Below, piece by piece: positions 34,112 through 42,538 of a DNA stretch of 64,000 nt (positions are counted from its first letter, which is position 1; each line of letters opens with the position of its first letter). This stretch comes from Deltaproteobacteria bacterium HGW-Deltaproteobacteria-12 (GTDB lineage Bacteria; Desulfobacterota; Syntrophia; Syntrophales; Smithellaceae). The stretch spans positions 1 through 64,000 of the forward strand of contig PHBK01000002.1 in the NCBI GenBank assembly GCA_002840565.1, given 5' to 3'. The notes under the pieces are model-generated. The model was not told the origin of the DNA and did no database searches. It was given only the letters and a program-made list of their open reading frames with translations. A program made the position numbers and the translations under genes.

Positions 34112-35581
34112 ATGAAAATTCTTCTTGCCGGTTACAATCTGGATTACGATTTGATCAAAGAGCTCAAAGACAAAAGCAATACAGCGCAGGATCTCACCCC
34201 GGAAACTATTTCCGCCGCCTACGCCCGCATCAGCCGCAGCCCCAAACCGGTGGATGAACTGCGTGCACTGGCCCGCTCCGAGGTGGAAAAGGCGCGCAAG
34301 TCCAATCGCAACATCGTTTTTGACATGGGACACAGCTCGGTGGCGGAACATGCCGTCTTTAATATCGACGTTATCGGCGCCTCCCGGCTCTTAATCGAAG
34401 AAATTGAGAAATTCCGCTTATGTTCCTACACGGAAAAATCCCAGCGCTATGTTCTTTTTAATAAAGATTTTGTTGTTCCGGAAGAAATAAAAAAAGCGGG
34501 TCTGTCCGAGCTGTTTGCGGCGGCAATCGGCAGGCAAAATGATTATTATCGTGAACTGTACGCAAAATTGCGGCCTTATGTCTTTGCGGAAAATAAAGCA
34601 TTAGCGGCAAATCCCGCCAACAACTCCCTGCTGGAGGGCTGGGCCAAGGAAGATGCGCGTTACACCATTGCTCTGGCCACGGAGACGCAATTAGGAATGA
34701 CCATCAATGCCCGCAATCTGGAGCTGATGCTGCGCCGGCTGGCGGGAATGCCGCTGGCCGAAGCACGGGAATACAGCGGCAAATTGTATGCGGCCACCAA
34801 AGATATTGCCCCATCGCTCATCCGCTATACGGAAGCAACAGAATACGACCGGCTCACGCGGGTTGGTTTGCAGCGGCACGCCGCCGTCTTGGCGGGCAAA
34901 TATCCTCAAGAAGACGGGATTAAAAAAAATCCTGCCGTACAATTATCTTTTGCTACGCCAGAGGCCGATAACAAAGCCGCCGCCGCGCTGCTTTTTGCGT
35001 CATCCGGGCTGGCTTACGGGCAATGCCTCGTGCTTGCCGCCGGGCTTGCTTCCTCCGAAAAGAAAGCACTTTTTAAAACAGCATTTGAACATGGCAAAGC
35101 GCATGATGCCGCTCTGCGCGAGCTGGAAAATGTTGACCTGCAGTTTGAATTGATATTGAGCGCCAGTTGTTTTGCGCAATTAAAAAGGCACCGGATGGCG
35201 ACCATCGTTTCCCAGGATTATGATCCCGGACTGGGAGTTACAATTCCACCGGCGATTTGCGCCATCGGACAGGAAAAGCAGTTTCGGGAAATTATGCGCC
35301 GGACACAAGATGCCTATGAGCAAATCAGGAAAAAAGCGCCGCTGGCCGCCCCTTATGTTCTGACCAATGCGCACCGCAAAAGAGTGCTGATGAAATTTAA
35401 CGCCCGCGAGCTTTATCATCTGGCGCGTCTGCGGGCGGATGGACACGCCCAATGGGACATTCGCCGGCTTTCCGAAGAAATGCTCAAAAAAGCAAAAATA
35501 GTCATGCCGCTGACACTGCTGCTGGCCTGTGGCAAAGACAGTTTTGCCGTCCATTACAAGAAGAACTTCCCTCATAACTGA
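34112..35581 (+). CDS. Tandem ThyX-like flavin-dependent thymidylate synthase
   Basis: At 489 residues this is twice the length of a classical ThyX, and both halves look ThyX-like. The first half contains HSSVAEHAVFNIDVIG and then CSYTEKSQRY near residue 109, matching the C-terminal side of the RHRxxSxxxxSxRY motif. The second half contains KRHRMATIVSQDY near residue 360, matching the RHR side. An active site shared between halves of one chain is therefore likely. ThyX makes dTMP from dUMP with FAD and methylene-tetrahydrofolate. No thyA is in the window. I assign the family firmly and the reaction with some caution. Confidence 0.78.
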   Translation: MKILLAGYNLDYDLIKELKDKSNTAQDLTPETISAAYARISRSPKPVDELRALARSEVEKARKSNRNIVFDMGHSSVAEHAVFNIDVIGASRLLIEEIEKFRLCSYTEKSQRYVLFNKDFVVPEEIKKAGLSELFAAAIGRQNDYYRELYAKLRPYVFAENKALAANPANNSLLEGWAKEDARYTIALATETQLGMTINARNLELMLRRLAGMPLAEAREYSGKLYAATKDIAPSLIRYTEATEYDRLTRVGLQRHAAVLAGKYPQEDGIKKNPAVQLSFATPEADNKAAAALLFASSGLAYGQCLVLAAGLASSEKKALFKTAFEHGKAHDAALRELENVDLQFELILSASCFAQLKRHRMATIVSQDYDPGLGVTIPPAICAIGQEKQFREIMRRTQDAYEQIRKKAPLAAPYVLTNAHRKRVLMKFNARELYHLARLRADGHAQWDIRRLSEEMLKKAKIVMPLTLLLACGKDSFAVHYKKNFPHN

Positions 35582-35605
35582 CCATATGAAGCAAAATGTG
35601 ATGGC

Positions 35606-36979
35606 ATGACAGATAAACGACAACTGTACATTCTTCTTTTTGCCACTACCCTGAGCTCATTTTTAACGCCGTTTATGGGCTCCGGTGTCAATGTTGCCCT
35701 GCCGGTTATGGCCCGAGAGCTGTCCATGAATGCTCTTACCTTAAGCTGGGTGGCGTCATCCTTCATTCTGGCGGCGGCGGTCACTCTTGTGCCTTTGGGA
35801 AGACTGGCTGATATTTATGGCCGGAAAAAGATTTTTCTCTATGGAGCTCTGGTTTTCACCGGGTCATCATTTCTCTGCACCTGGTCGGCAACATCAGCCT
35901 TTCTCATTTTTGTCCGGGCAATTCAAGGAGTTGGCGGTGCAATGATCTTCAGCACCGGCACCGCGATGCTGATTTCCGCTTACTCACCCCGGGAGCGGGG
36001 CAAAATACTGGGGATCAACATAGCAGCCGTTTATATCGGATTGACGATAGGTCCTTTTATTGGCGGCCTGCTGACGGAGCACCTGGGCTGGAGATATATT
36101 TTTCTTTTTACGTCTTTACTGGGAATTGTGGTGATCTTGCTCATTGCTTTCATGGTCAAAGAAGAATGGAAAGGGGCCGAAGAGGAAGGCTTTGATTTTC
36201 GCGGGTCCCTGCTATACGGCCTGGCGCTTTTGGCGATCATGTATGGTTTTTCCCTGCTGCCGGAGCTGCGGGCAGCAGGCATTATCGGCCTGGGCGTGAT
36301 TTGTTTTGGTTTCTTTATCCGGCGGCAAATGAGCGCCCCTTATCCTTTGTTGAATATTCGCCTTTTCCTGGACAATAAAGTTTTTGCCTTTTCCAACCTG
36401 GCCGCTTTGATCAATTATTGCGCCACTTTTGCAGTGACTTTTCTCCTTAGTCTTTATTTGCAGCATATCAAAGCGCTGACTCCATCGCAGGCCGGCATAA
36501 TATTGATTGCCGAACCGGCCGTGCAGGCGGTGTTTTCACCTTTGGCCGGCCGGCTCTCGGACCGCTTTGAACCGCGGATCATTGCGTCGCTGGGCATGGC
36601 TTTAAATGTACTGGGTCTGATTCCGTTGATTTTTATTCGGTTCGATACCGGCATCCATTACATTGTATTGTGTCTGATTGTGCTTGGTGTCGGTTTTGCA
36701 CTTTTTTCTTCACCGAATGTCAATGCCACCATGAGTGCGGTGGAAAATAAATATTACGGAATAGCGTCGGCAACACTCTCGACAATGCGGCTCGTTGGCC
36801 AGATGTTCAGCATGGGTATTACCATGCTGGTTTTCGCTCTTATTTTAGGGGACCTTCCGCTGGCCCGGGCCGGCAATCCTCTTCTTCTGCAAAGCATGCA
36901 GATTATATTTTTTGTCCTAGTTATTCTCTGCTGTGCGGGTATTGTTGCTTCCCTCGCACGCGGGAAGGTTCATCAATGA
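35606..36979 (+). CDS. MFS drug:proton antiporter (DHA2-like)
   Basis: The 457-residue membrane protein has about 13-14 hydrophobic segments and the motifs of the 14-helix DHA2 (EmrB/QacA) family. These are GRLADIYGRKK (motif A, near residue 70) and MGSGVNVALPVMARELSMN near the N-terminus (motif D1-like region). It exports drugs or metabolites using the proton gradient. It begins 24 bases after the ThyX gene and has a weak ribosome-binding site. The substrate is unknown. Confidence 0.87.
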   Translation: MTDKRQLYILLFATTLSSFLTPFMGSGVNVALPVMARELSMNALTLSWVASSFILAAAVTLVPLGRLADIYGRKKIFLYGALVFTGSSFLCTWSATSAFLIFVRAIQGVGGAMIFSTGTAMLISAYSPRERGKILGINIAAVYIGLTIGPFIGGLLTEHLGWRYIFLFTSLLGIVVILLIAFMVKEEWKGAEEEGFDFRGSLLYGLALLAIMYGFSLLPELRAAGIIGLGVICFGFFIRRQMSAPYPLLNIRLFLDNKVFAFSNLAALINYCATFAVTFLLSLYLQHIKALTPSQAGIILIAEPAVQAVFSPLAGRLSDRFEPRIIASLGMALNVLGLIPLIFIRFDTGIHYIVLCLIVLGVGFALFSSPNVNATMSAVENKYYGIASATLSTMRLVGQMFSMGITMLVFALILGDLPLARAGNPLLLQSMQIIFFVLVILCCAGIVASLARGKVHQ

Positions 36980-37059
36980 AGATTAAGATCATCAGCTTTC
37001 AGGTCGGTCTTGCGATGGATAATAACAGCTTTGCGGAGGCATAATTAGAGGAGGTTGGA

Positions 37060-38139
37060 GTGATGATAATTTTAAAACAAAAGATTTTCAATGAAACAAC
37101 TTCAGCCTGTGCGGCTTTCTTTGTCATAATATTCATTCTAATACTCTTTTCTTCATCCACCTCCGCCGGGGAAAATACCGATCGTTTAGCTTTGTGTGCA
37201 AAAATTGACAATGATGCAGCGCGGCTGCAGTGCTTCGATACATTGACCGGCCGGAAAAAATCTGTTCCGGAAGCATCGCCCGCGATAACTACGTCCGGGC
37301 TTGTAGATTCGGCAGCCCCTCCGCATACGGAGAGGCTATCCATTCTGACTCAACAGTGGGATCTGGATAAAGCCCATCGAAAGCGTACATTTTTATTGCG
37401 TTCCTATCGTCCCAACTATTTCTTACCGGTCGCTTATAATTCATCACCCAACAATGATGAGCAGCTGGATGTCGGTTCGGCCGCCAGAGCTCAGCATAAT
37501 GAAGCTAAATTCCAATTGAGTTTTAAACTGAAAGCCTGGGAAGATATATTCAATCAAGACATTGATCTCTGGATAGCCTATACGCAACTTTCCTACTGGC
37601 AACTTTACAATTCGGCTTTTTCCTCACCGTTTCGCGATACCAATTATGAACCGGAATTGCTGATTAATTTTCGCACCAATTACGAATTGCTGGGCTTTCA
37701 CGGCCGTTTTATTAATGTCGGCGTCAATCATCAATCCAATGGCCGTTCACAGCCTCTGTCCCGCAGCTGGAACCGGATTGTCGCCAATGTGGGCTGGGAA
37801 AGGAATAATTTCACTCTGCTTTGGAAAGTCTGGTACAAGATGCCGGAAGATGAAGATAAAGACGACAATCCCGACATCACCAAATACATGGGATACGGCG
37901 AATTGTGGGGAACGTACTATTGGAATAAACACAAAGTTGCCCTGATGTTCCGCAATAATTTACGATCGGGAAATAATTTTGGCGCGGTCCAGCTGGATTG
38001 GAGCTTCCCCCTGCCGCTATTCAAAGGCGACTGGTTAAAGGGCTATATCCAGTACTTCAACGGCTATGGAGAAAGCCTGTTGGATTATTATCAAAGCATC
38101 AACCGGATCAGCGCAGGCATTATGCTGACAGACTGGTAG
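37060..38139 (+). CDS. pldA: Outer membrane phospholipase A1
   Basis: The 359-residue protein has a signal peptide (hydrophobic residues 18-32), a short soluble N-terminal part with two Cys (CAKIDNDAARLQCFD), and an OMPLA beta barrel (about residues 135-359). The catalytic residues are visible: His224 and Ser226 in NHQSNGRS, with Asn238 fourteen residues after the His, the same spacing as His142-Asn156 in E. coli. The enzyme hydrolyses phospholipids in the outer membrane when the membrane is disturbed. It proves a Gram-negative host. The ribosome-binding site is GAGGAGG at 37049-37055. Confidence 0.93.
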   Translation: MMIILKQKIFNETTSACAAFFVIIFILILFSSSTSAGENTDRLALCAKIDNDAARLQCFDTLTGRKKSVPEASPAITTSGLVDSAAPPHTERLSILTQQWDLDKAHRKRTFLLRSYRPNYFLPVAYNSSPNNDEQLDVGSAARAQHNEAKFQLSFKLKAWEDIFNQDIDLWIAYTQLSYWQLYNSAFSSPFRDTNYEPELLINFRTNYELLGFHGRFINVGVNHQSNGRSQPLSRSWNRIVANVGWERNNFTLLWKVWYKMPEDEDKDDNPDITKYMGYGELWGTYYWNKHKVALMFRNNLRSGNNFGAVQLDWSFPLPLFKGDWLKGYIQYFNGYGESLLDYYQSINRISAGIMLTDW

Positions 38140-38374
38140 GTATAGTAGTGTGATTAAGCAGCCTGAGGCTCTTTCGGACTCCTGCTGTTTCGATCTTATA
38201 AAATAATAATTGATGAAAGGGGCAGCGAATTTAAAATCAATAGAAAGCTTGCCATTTTATTTCGCCGGGCTCGCAGGAGCTTGTGTGTGGGATCAGGCGG
38301 TGTGCACCATGCCCGAGAGGGTATGGCACACACCACCGGTGAAGCGATAGAACAATGTTCCGCGGCGGGAAGAA
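38140..38374. other. Intergenic region with a long stem-loop
   Basis: There is no gene between the convergent pldA and acyl-CoA synthetase fragment. A long imperfect hairpin at 38299-38334 pairs GGTGTG with CACACC, CCAT with ATGG and CCC with GGG around a GAGA loop. It may be a bidirectional terminator or a dispersed structured repeat. It lies at the point where base composition shifts to GC-rich. Confidence 0.5.
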
Positions 38375-39205
38375 TCACTCCTCCCAGATCACCTTCTGGC
38401 CGCTTGCGGCCCAGGCGTCATACTGCTTCTTGTAAAGTTCCTCTATTTGCGTGCGACGGATCTTCATGGTCGGGGTGAGCATGCTGTTGTCCACAGTCCA
38501 TTCGTTCTTGGTTACGACAATGAAATCGAGCCGTTCGAACTCGGCGACCTTGGCGTTGATTTCCTTGAGCAGCGCCTGCAGCGCCGCTGTTGCCTCGGCG
38601 CGCACGGCCGGATCGTTCTGCCGGTTGCGCAGTCCCTCGGCCAGCATTATCACCGCCACGGGCTGCGGGTAGCCCAGGCCCAGCACCAGCGACATTTCGA
38701 CGTAGGGATTGGCGTTGAGCAGGTTCTCCAGCGGCACCGGGTGTACGTACTTACCCTTGGAGGTCTTGAACATTTCCTTGATGCGGCCGGTGATCTTGAG
38801 GCGTCCCATTTCATCGATCGAGCCCTTGTCGCCGGTACGCAGCCATCCGTCTGGCGTAATGGTCTCGGCCGTAACCTCGGGCATCTTGTGATACCCCTTC
38901 ATAGTGCCGCCGCCGCGCACCATTATCTCGTCGTGCTCGCCGATCTTGCACTCCACGCCCGGCCAGGTGTTGCCCACGTAGCCGACCCGGCACTTACCCG
39001 GCATAGAGGCGTGGGAGAAGGAGAAGTTCTCGGTCATGCCATAGCCCTCCAGGAGTTCAAGCCCCAGATCGCGGTACCACTGCAGGAGTTCAGGCGGCAG
39101 GGGCGCCGATCCGCTGATGGCATAGCTGTGGCGGCGTGAGGTAGCGCGGCCCTCAAAATTGCGATAACTCACTTCCCAAATCCATTTGATTGTGTCAAAT
39201 TTCAT
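38375..39205 (-). pseudogene. Acyl-CoA synthetase (AMP-binding), C-terminal fragment
   Basis: About 265 residues from the C-terminal part of a long-chain fatty acid-CoA ligase. The fragment carries SGSAPLPPELL, EGYGMTENF, the hinge DGWLRTGDKG and the catalytic-lysine region LTPTMKIRR near its end. It lacks the N-terminal half, including the first AMP-binding loop. The first 20-25 residues of the frame (KFDTIKWIWEVSYR) match nothing expected and probably derive from the prophage junction. The fragment is much richer in G+C than the host genes around it. It is probably a gene cut by the transposable prophage, whose other half would lie beyond the right edge of the window. Confidence 0.75.
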
Positions 39206-39217
39206 TTGATTAGCGAC

Positions 39218-39982
39218 TTAGTAATTGCTGATCAGTAGCTCTTCAACCTGCTTTTTCTTGTTTGCTCCGCCAGCCGAGTATGATGTTTTTACCGTCTCAA
39301 TCTTAAATCCCTTGTATAGAGCACGAATTTCTTTTGTGTCATTGATCGACATGATGAATTTCCCATTAATTTTGCTCAAAATATCCCGTAAGGTAGTGAA
39401 ATCCGTCCGGCTGAATATTCCTTTACCGTAGTAATCCTCGCAATCATAATAAGGAGGATCGATATAAAAGAAAGTGTCTGGCCGGTCAAAGCGGGGAATT
39501 ATTGTTTCATATGGCTTGTTTTCGATATATACCCTGGCCAGACGCAGATACACTGCCGATAGTTCCTCTTCGATCCGGAGAAGGTTGAAGCGAGGTTTCG
39601 ATGATACGGCAACTGAAAAGGATGGATTATCGATGCGGGCGGCATATCCCGACTTTAGTAAGAAATAGAACCTGACGGCCTTCTGAATATCCGTCAATGT
39701 TTCGGGATTTTCCTTTTTAAAGCGGTCAAACTCATCTCTGGCCACAAGAATCCAGTTAATGTAACGAATAAACTCTACCAGGTGAAGCTTGATAACCCGA
39801 TAGAGAGTAACGAGGTCAGTGTTAATATCATTAATTATTTCAACTTCTGATTCCTCTTTTTTGAACAACATCCAGGCTGCGCCGGCAAATACTTCACAAT
39901 AACATTTGTGCGCCGGTATTTTGGGAATAATCTTCTTTGTAAGCAACGACTTGCCGCCCATATAGGCGATAAAACTATTCAT
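39218..39982 (-). CDS. D12-class adenine DNA methyltransferase (Dam-like)
   Basis: The 254-residue enzyme methylates the N6 of adenine. The SAM-binding motif YMGGKSLLTKKI is near the N-terminus, EVFAGAAWMLF near residue 30, and the catalytic DPPYY near residue 175. This is the order of the alpha-class Dam/D12 family. An ATG preceded by GGAGG supports the start. It is the outermost prophage gene, at the position where Mu carries its DNA-modification gene mom, so it probably protects phage DNA from restriction. No cognate nuclease gene is adjacent. Confidence 0.9.
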   Translation of the reverse strand: MNSFIAYMGGKSLLTKKIIPKIPAHKCYCEVFAGAAWMLFKKEESEVEIINDINTDLVTLYRVIKLHLVEFIRYINWILVARDEFDRFKKENPETLTDIQKAVRFYFLLKSGYAARIDNPSFSVAVSSKPRFNLLRIEEELSAVYLRLARVYIENKPYETIIPRFDRPDTFFYIDPPYYDCEDYYGKGIFSRTDFTTLRDILSKINGKFIMSINDTKEIRALYKGFKIETVKTSYSAGGANKKKQVEELLISNY

Positions 39983-40155
39983 GCGATCCTCCGTGATTGA
40001 TTTATGGGATCACCCCTGCTATAAGCTTCACCGGTTCTCTGGGTGGATGGTAGCGGGTCATCCCGTCTTGCGCTGGAATCGCATGGTTTTGGGAGCTGGA
40101 ACTCCCTGAAATACTGTCCGCCTTTCCTTTTTAAATACTCCTATTAACTTATGGT

Positions 40156-40665
40156 TTAAATCATACCTTCATAAATTCCATAAACATCGAAATTGCCACC
40201 ATCTATATATTCATCGATAAAATTGCCGAACCTGAATTTTCCGCAGATTGTTGTTCGTTCATAAACACCATCGGTCAGCGTGCCTTCCGGTCCAAAACCT
40301 AATCCGGCCTGAAAATAATTTTCAGCGGAGTACCGGATCGACAGTCCGACAAACAATAATGGCAGCCAGCTTTTCCAAATACTTACCCCGATCATAAAGG
40401 ATAATCGGGCATTAAAGAACTTCGTGATCCAGGGTTGGACGCCCCTTTTGACGCCCATGTCGCGGTAGGCCACGCAGAACTGGGCGAGTTGGTCTTCGGG
40501 TATGGAGTTGCCCCAGATTTCCCTGACCTTTGCGCTGTATTCAGCCACTCTATCCAGTGAATAGGGGATAAAACCTTTTCTAATCAGAAATAACTGATAG
40601 GCCTTAACATTTTTGAATGATAGGTATTTGTCTCTAAAACCTTCAAACGGATTTCTCCAGTCCAT
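40156..40665 (-). CDS. Phage protein of unknown function
   Basis: This 169-residue protein begins DWRNPFEGFRDKYLSF and contains a hydrophobic patch (SWLPLLFVGLSIRYSA, about residues 100-115) but no clear signal peptide. I recognise no family. It sits between the tail-fibre-like genes and the methylase and has a good ribosome-binding site (GGAGG before the ATG). It could be a tail-tip accessory or host-range protein. The 170-base gap before the methylase gene holds only tiny ORFs, for example one of 19 codons starting MTRYHPP. Confidence 0.55.
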   Translation of the reverse strand: MDWRNPFEGFRDKYLSFKNVKAYQLFLIRKGFIPYSLDRVAEYSAKVREIWGNSIPEDQLAQFCVAYRDMGVKRGVQPWITKFFNARLSFMIGVSIWKSWLPLLFVGLSIRYSAENYFQAGLGFGPEGTLTDGVYERTTICGKFRFGNFIDEYIDGGNFDVYGIYEGMI

Positions 40666-40696
40666 CTTATTCCTCCAAGATTAATTGAGATCGCAA

Positions 40697-41599
40697 TTAT
40701 GCAATTTTGACAGCTTTCCAGGCGACGGTTGCCGCGCCGCCGGAATTCTGTGTTACCCGAATGTTCAATCCGGAAATAGTAAGCGTTAAAAGACTGCCAT
40801 TCCCGGCAGCTATTCTGGCGTCGCTGCCCTCAGTTAAAACAAAGGCATATGCGGTATAGTTGGCCGAACCGGCAGCCGCAATATAAGCAAAAACTATATA
40901 CATGGAGTTGCCGGACGCGGTGATAATCGTTGTTGGTGTATTATGAGCAATGCTGCCTGTATCCCCGCTAGCGGTGTTTAGGGACCCGAAAACAACCGCG
41001 TCGCTTGTGGACAGTCCTAGAATTGTTCGCGCCGCCGCCGCGTCTTTCAGCCCCATGTCGCCGGATGCGCCCTGGGCCAGAAATCTTGATGCAGTCCCAC
41101 CCAGAAGAACAGCAACCTCCGCCCCGGTTAATTCCCCGGAAGCACCGGTTGCTTTCTTGCCGATTATTCTACTGGCAGTCGGATTGATAAGCGCGAGAAT
41201 CTGTGCTGCGGCCATTAGAACCGGGCCTGATAACGTCACCGTCCATGAAGCTTCCGTCCCGCTGCCGGCTATCAGCGTCACGTTGACTACGAGCGCGCCC
41301 GTACCGGAATTATAGGAAGTCACCTCACCAAACATCCAGTTGGAGGAATCATGGGCGATTTTCACCGACATCCCCACCTGATAGCTTTTTGAGGCATCAA
41401 CCGTTAACGATTTTGAGCCGGTGCCGATGGCCAGACTCGTTGTACTGGTAGAAGTGGTGTCGTTAAGGTCCATGGCCGCCGCTGTCGCATTAACCTCACT
41501 GACAAATGTTGAGAGAGCGGCGATAAAAGCGTCGGCCAAGGCCGAAAAAGTTGATGGATTGCTGCGGCTGGGCGCCGGGGGAAGTGCTGTTATGGTCAT
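40697..41599 (-). CDS. Phage tail fibre-like protein
   Basis: The 300-residue, Ala/Ser/Thr/Gly-rich protein starts with ITALPPAPSRSNPSTFSALADAFIAAL, a form seen at the N-terminus of many phage minor tail and fibre proteins. Two low-complexity beta-rich segments follow (about residues 50-130 and 195-300). There is no signal peptide. Its position directly downstream of tail-tip genes fits a role as tail fibre or receptor-binding protein. Confidence 0.65.
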   Translation of the reverse strand: MTITALPPAPSRSNPSTFSALADAFIAALSTFVSEVNATAAAMDLNDTTSTSTTSLAIGTGSKSLTVDASKSYQVGMSVKIAHDSSNWMFGEVTSYNSGTGALVVNVTLIAGSGTEASWTVTLSGPVLMAAAQILALINPTASRIIGKKATGASGELTGAEVAVLLGGTASRFLAQGASGDMGLKDAAAARTILGLSTSDAVVFGSLNTASGDTGSIAHNTPTTIITASGNSMYIVFAYIAAAGSANYTAYAFVLTEGSDARIAAGNGSLLTLTISGLNIRVTQNSGGAATVAWKAVKIA

Positions 41600-41611
41600 A
41601 ATAAAATCTCC

Positions 41612-42538
41612 TTATGTTAATCCTTCGATTTGTAATGATAATGTTGTGACGGACTCGTGAGAGAAAACATTATTGAAATCTTTATAAAATCCAAAAACGA
41701 TCAAGGAGGAATAATCTTCGTGCACAACCCAGACAAGCGGTTTTGCCCTGTAAGCGGCAAGAATATTATAAACATCATCAGCTGCATACTGTTCAACAAA
41801 TACCAGGGCATTAACGGTTTTTGCATATAATCTTTCGGTAATTGAGTACACGCCCCAAGTGTCCGCGGATTTTGTTGAATAATCATGTATTCCTACCGCC
41901 GCCCCCATCTGGCTGTGCCCTAGATTTGTTGCCGTTCCCAGCACGATCTCGCCAACGTAGGCTGTGCCGCCCGTTTTGGAGATTGTAATATCAATTACCC
42001 CGCTGAGATACGGCGGAAGATCAAATTCAACAAAATCAGTGATGGTGACAAAAGAACTAAAAAAATATGAATACCAATCAATTGGCGCTTGCAAACCCGT
42101 AACCGCCGTTGTTAAAAGCAAAACCGTCTTATCATAAACAATCCCATCGGTCGGATCGGTAACCACTATTTGCACCGAATCAGCATTGATATTGAGAAAA
42201 CCAATGGAATCGAAAACAATTCCCGGCGTTAATTTATATGTAATTGATGTCGCTTGCGAGGTCTGGGCGCCAACCTTAGAATCAAATACCTTCCAGCGAT
42301 TGGTTGCGCTGACTTCCACCCAGTTCGGGCTTGCGGCTAAAACATCAGTTGGCGGATAATTACCGACATTCCCGCCCACAAGAGATTCGTAGATCTTATG
42401 CACTCCGGAAGCGGTTACGATGACTCTGTTACCGGCGGCATAGGTAGTTCCTGCGGCATAAGCCGCGTAGTCGGTTTCCGGAACATTAGAAGAGGTCAGC
42501 ATCGCGTCTGTGATCGTTATAGGCCGTATGATTTTCAT
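41612..42538 (-). CDS. Phage tail-tip protein with carbohydrate-binding-like segment
   Basis: The 308-residue protein begins MKIIRPITITDAMLTSSNVPE, a common start of tail proteins encoded after the tape measure in siphoviruses. The stretch AGTTYAAGNRVI and then HKIYESL with a Gly-Asn-Tyr-Pro-Pro end (about residues 28-65) resembles the chitin/carbohydrate-binding ChiC-like fold. The rest is beta-rich. It shares one base with the tape-measure stop. It may be a distal tail or adsorption protein. Confidence 0.65.
   Translation of the reverse strand: MKIIRPITITDAMLTSSNVPETDYAAYAAGTTYAAGNRVIVTASGVHKIYESLVGGNVGNYPPTDVLAASPNWVEVSATNRWKVFDSKVGAQTSQATSITYKLTPGIVFDSIGFLNINADSVQIVVTDPTDGIVYDKTVLLLTTAVTGLQAPIDWYSYFFSSFVTITDFVEFDLPPYLSGVIDITISKTGGTAYVGEIVLGTATNLGHSQMGAAVGIHDYSTKSADTWGVYSITERLYAKTVNALVFVEQYAADDVYNILAAYRAKPLVWVVHEDYSSLIVFGFYKDFNNVFSHESVTTLSLQIEGLT

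Noticed and set aside
38447..39139. Long plus-strand ORF opposite the acyl-CoA synthetase fragment
   Set aside because: It mirrors a GC-rich coding strand, is His/Leu/Gly-rich and has no domain. The minus-strand frame matches a known family throughout.
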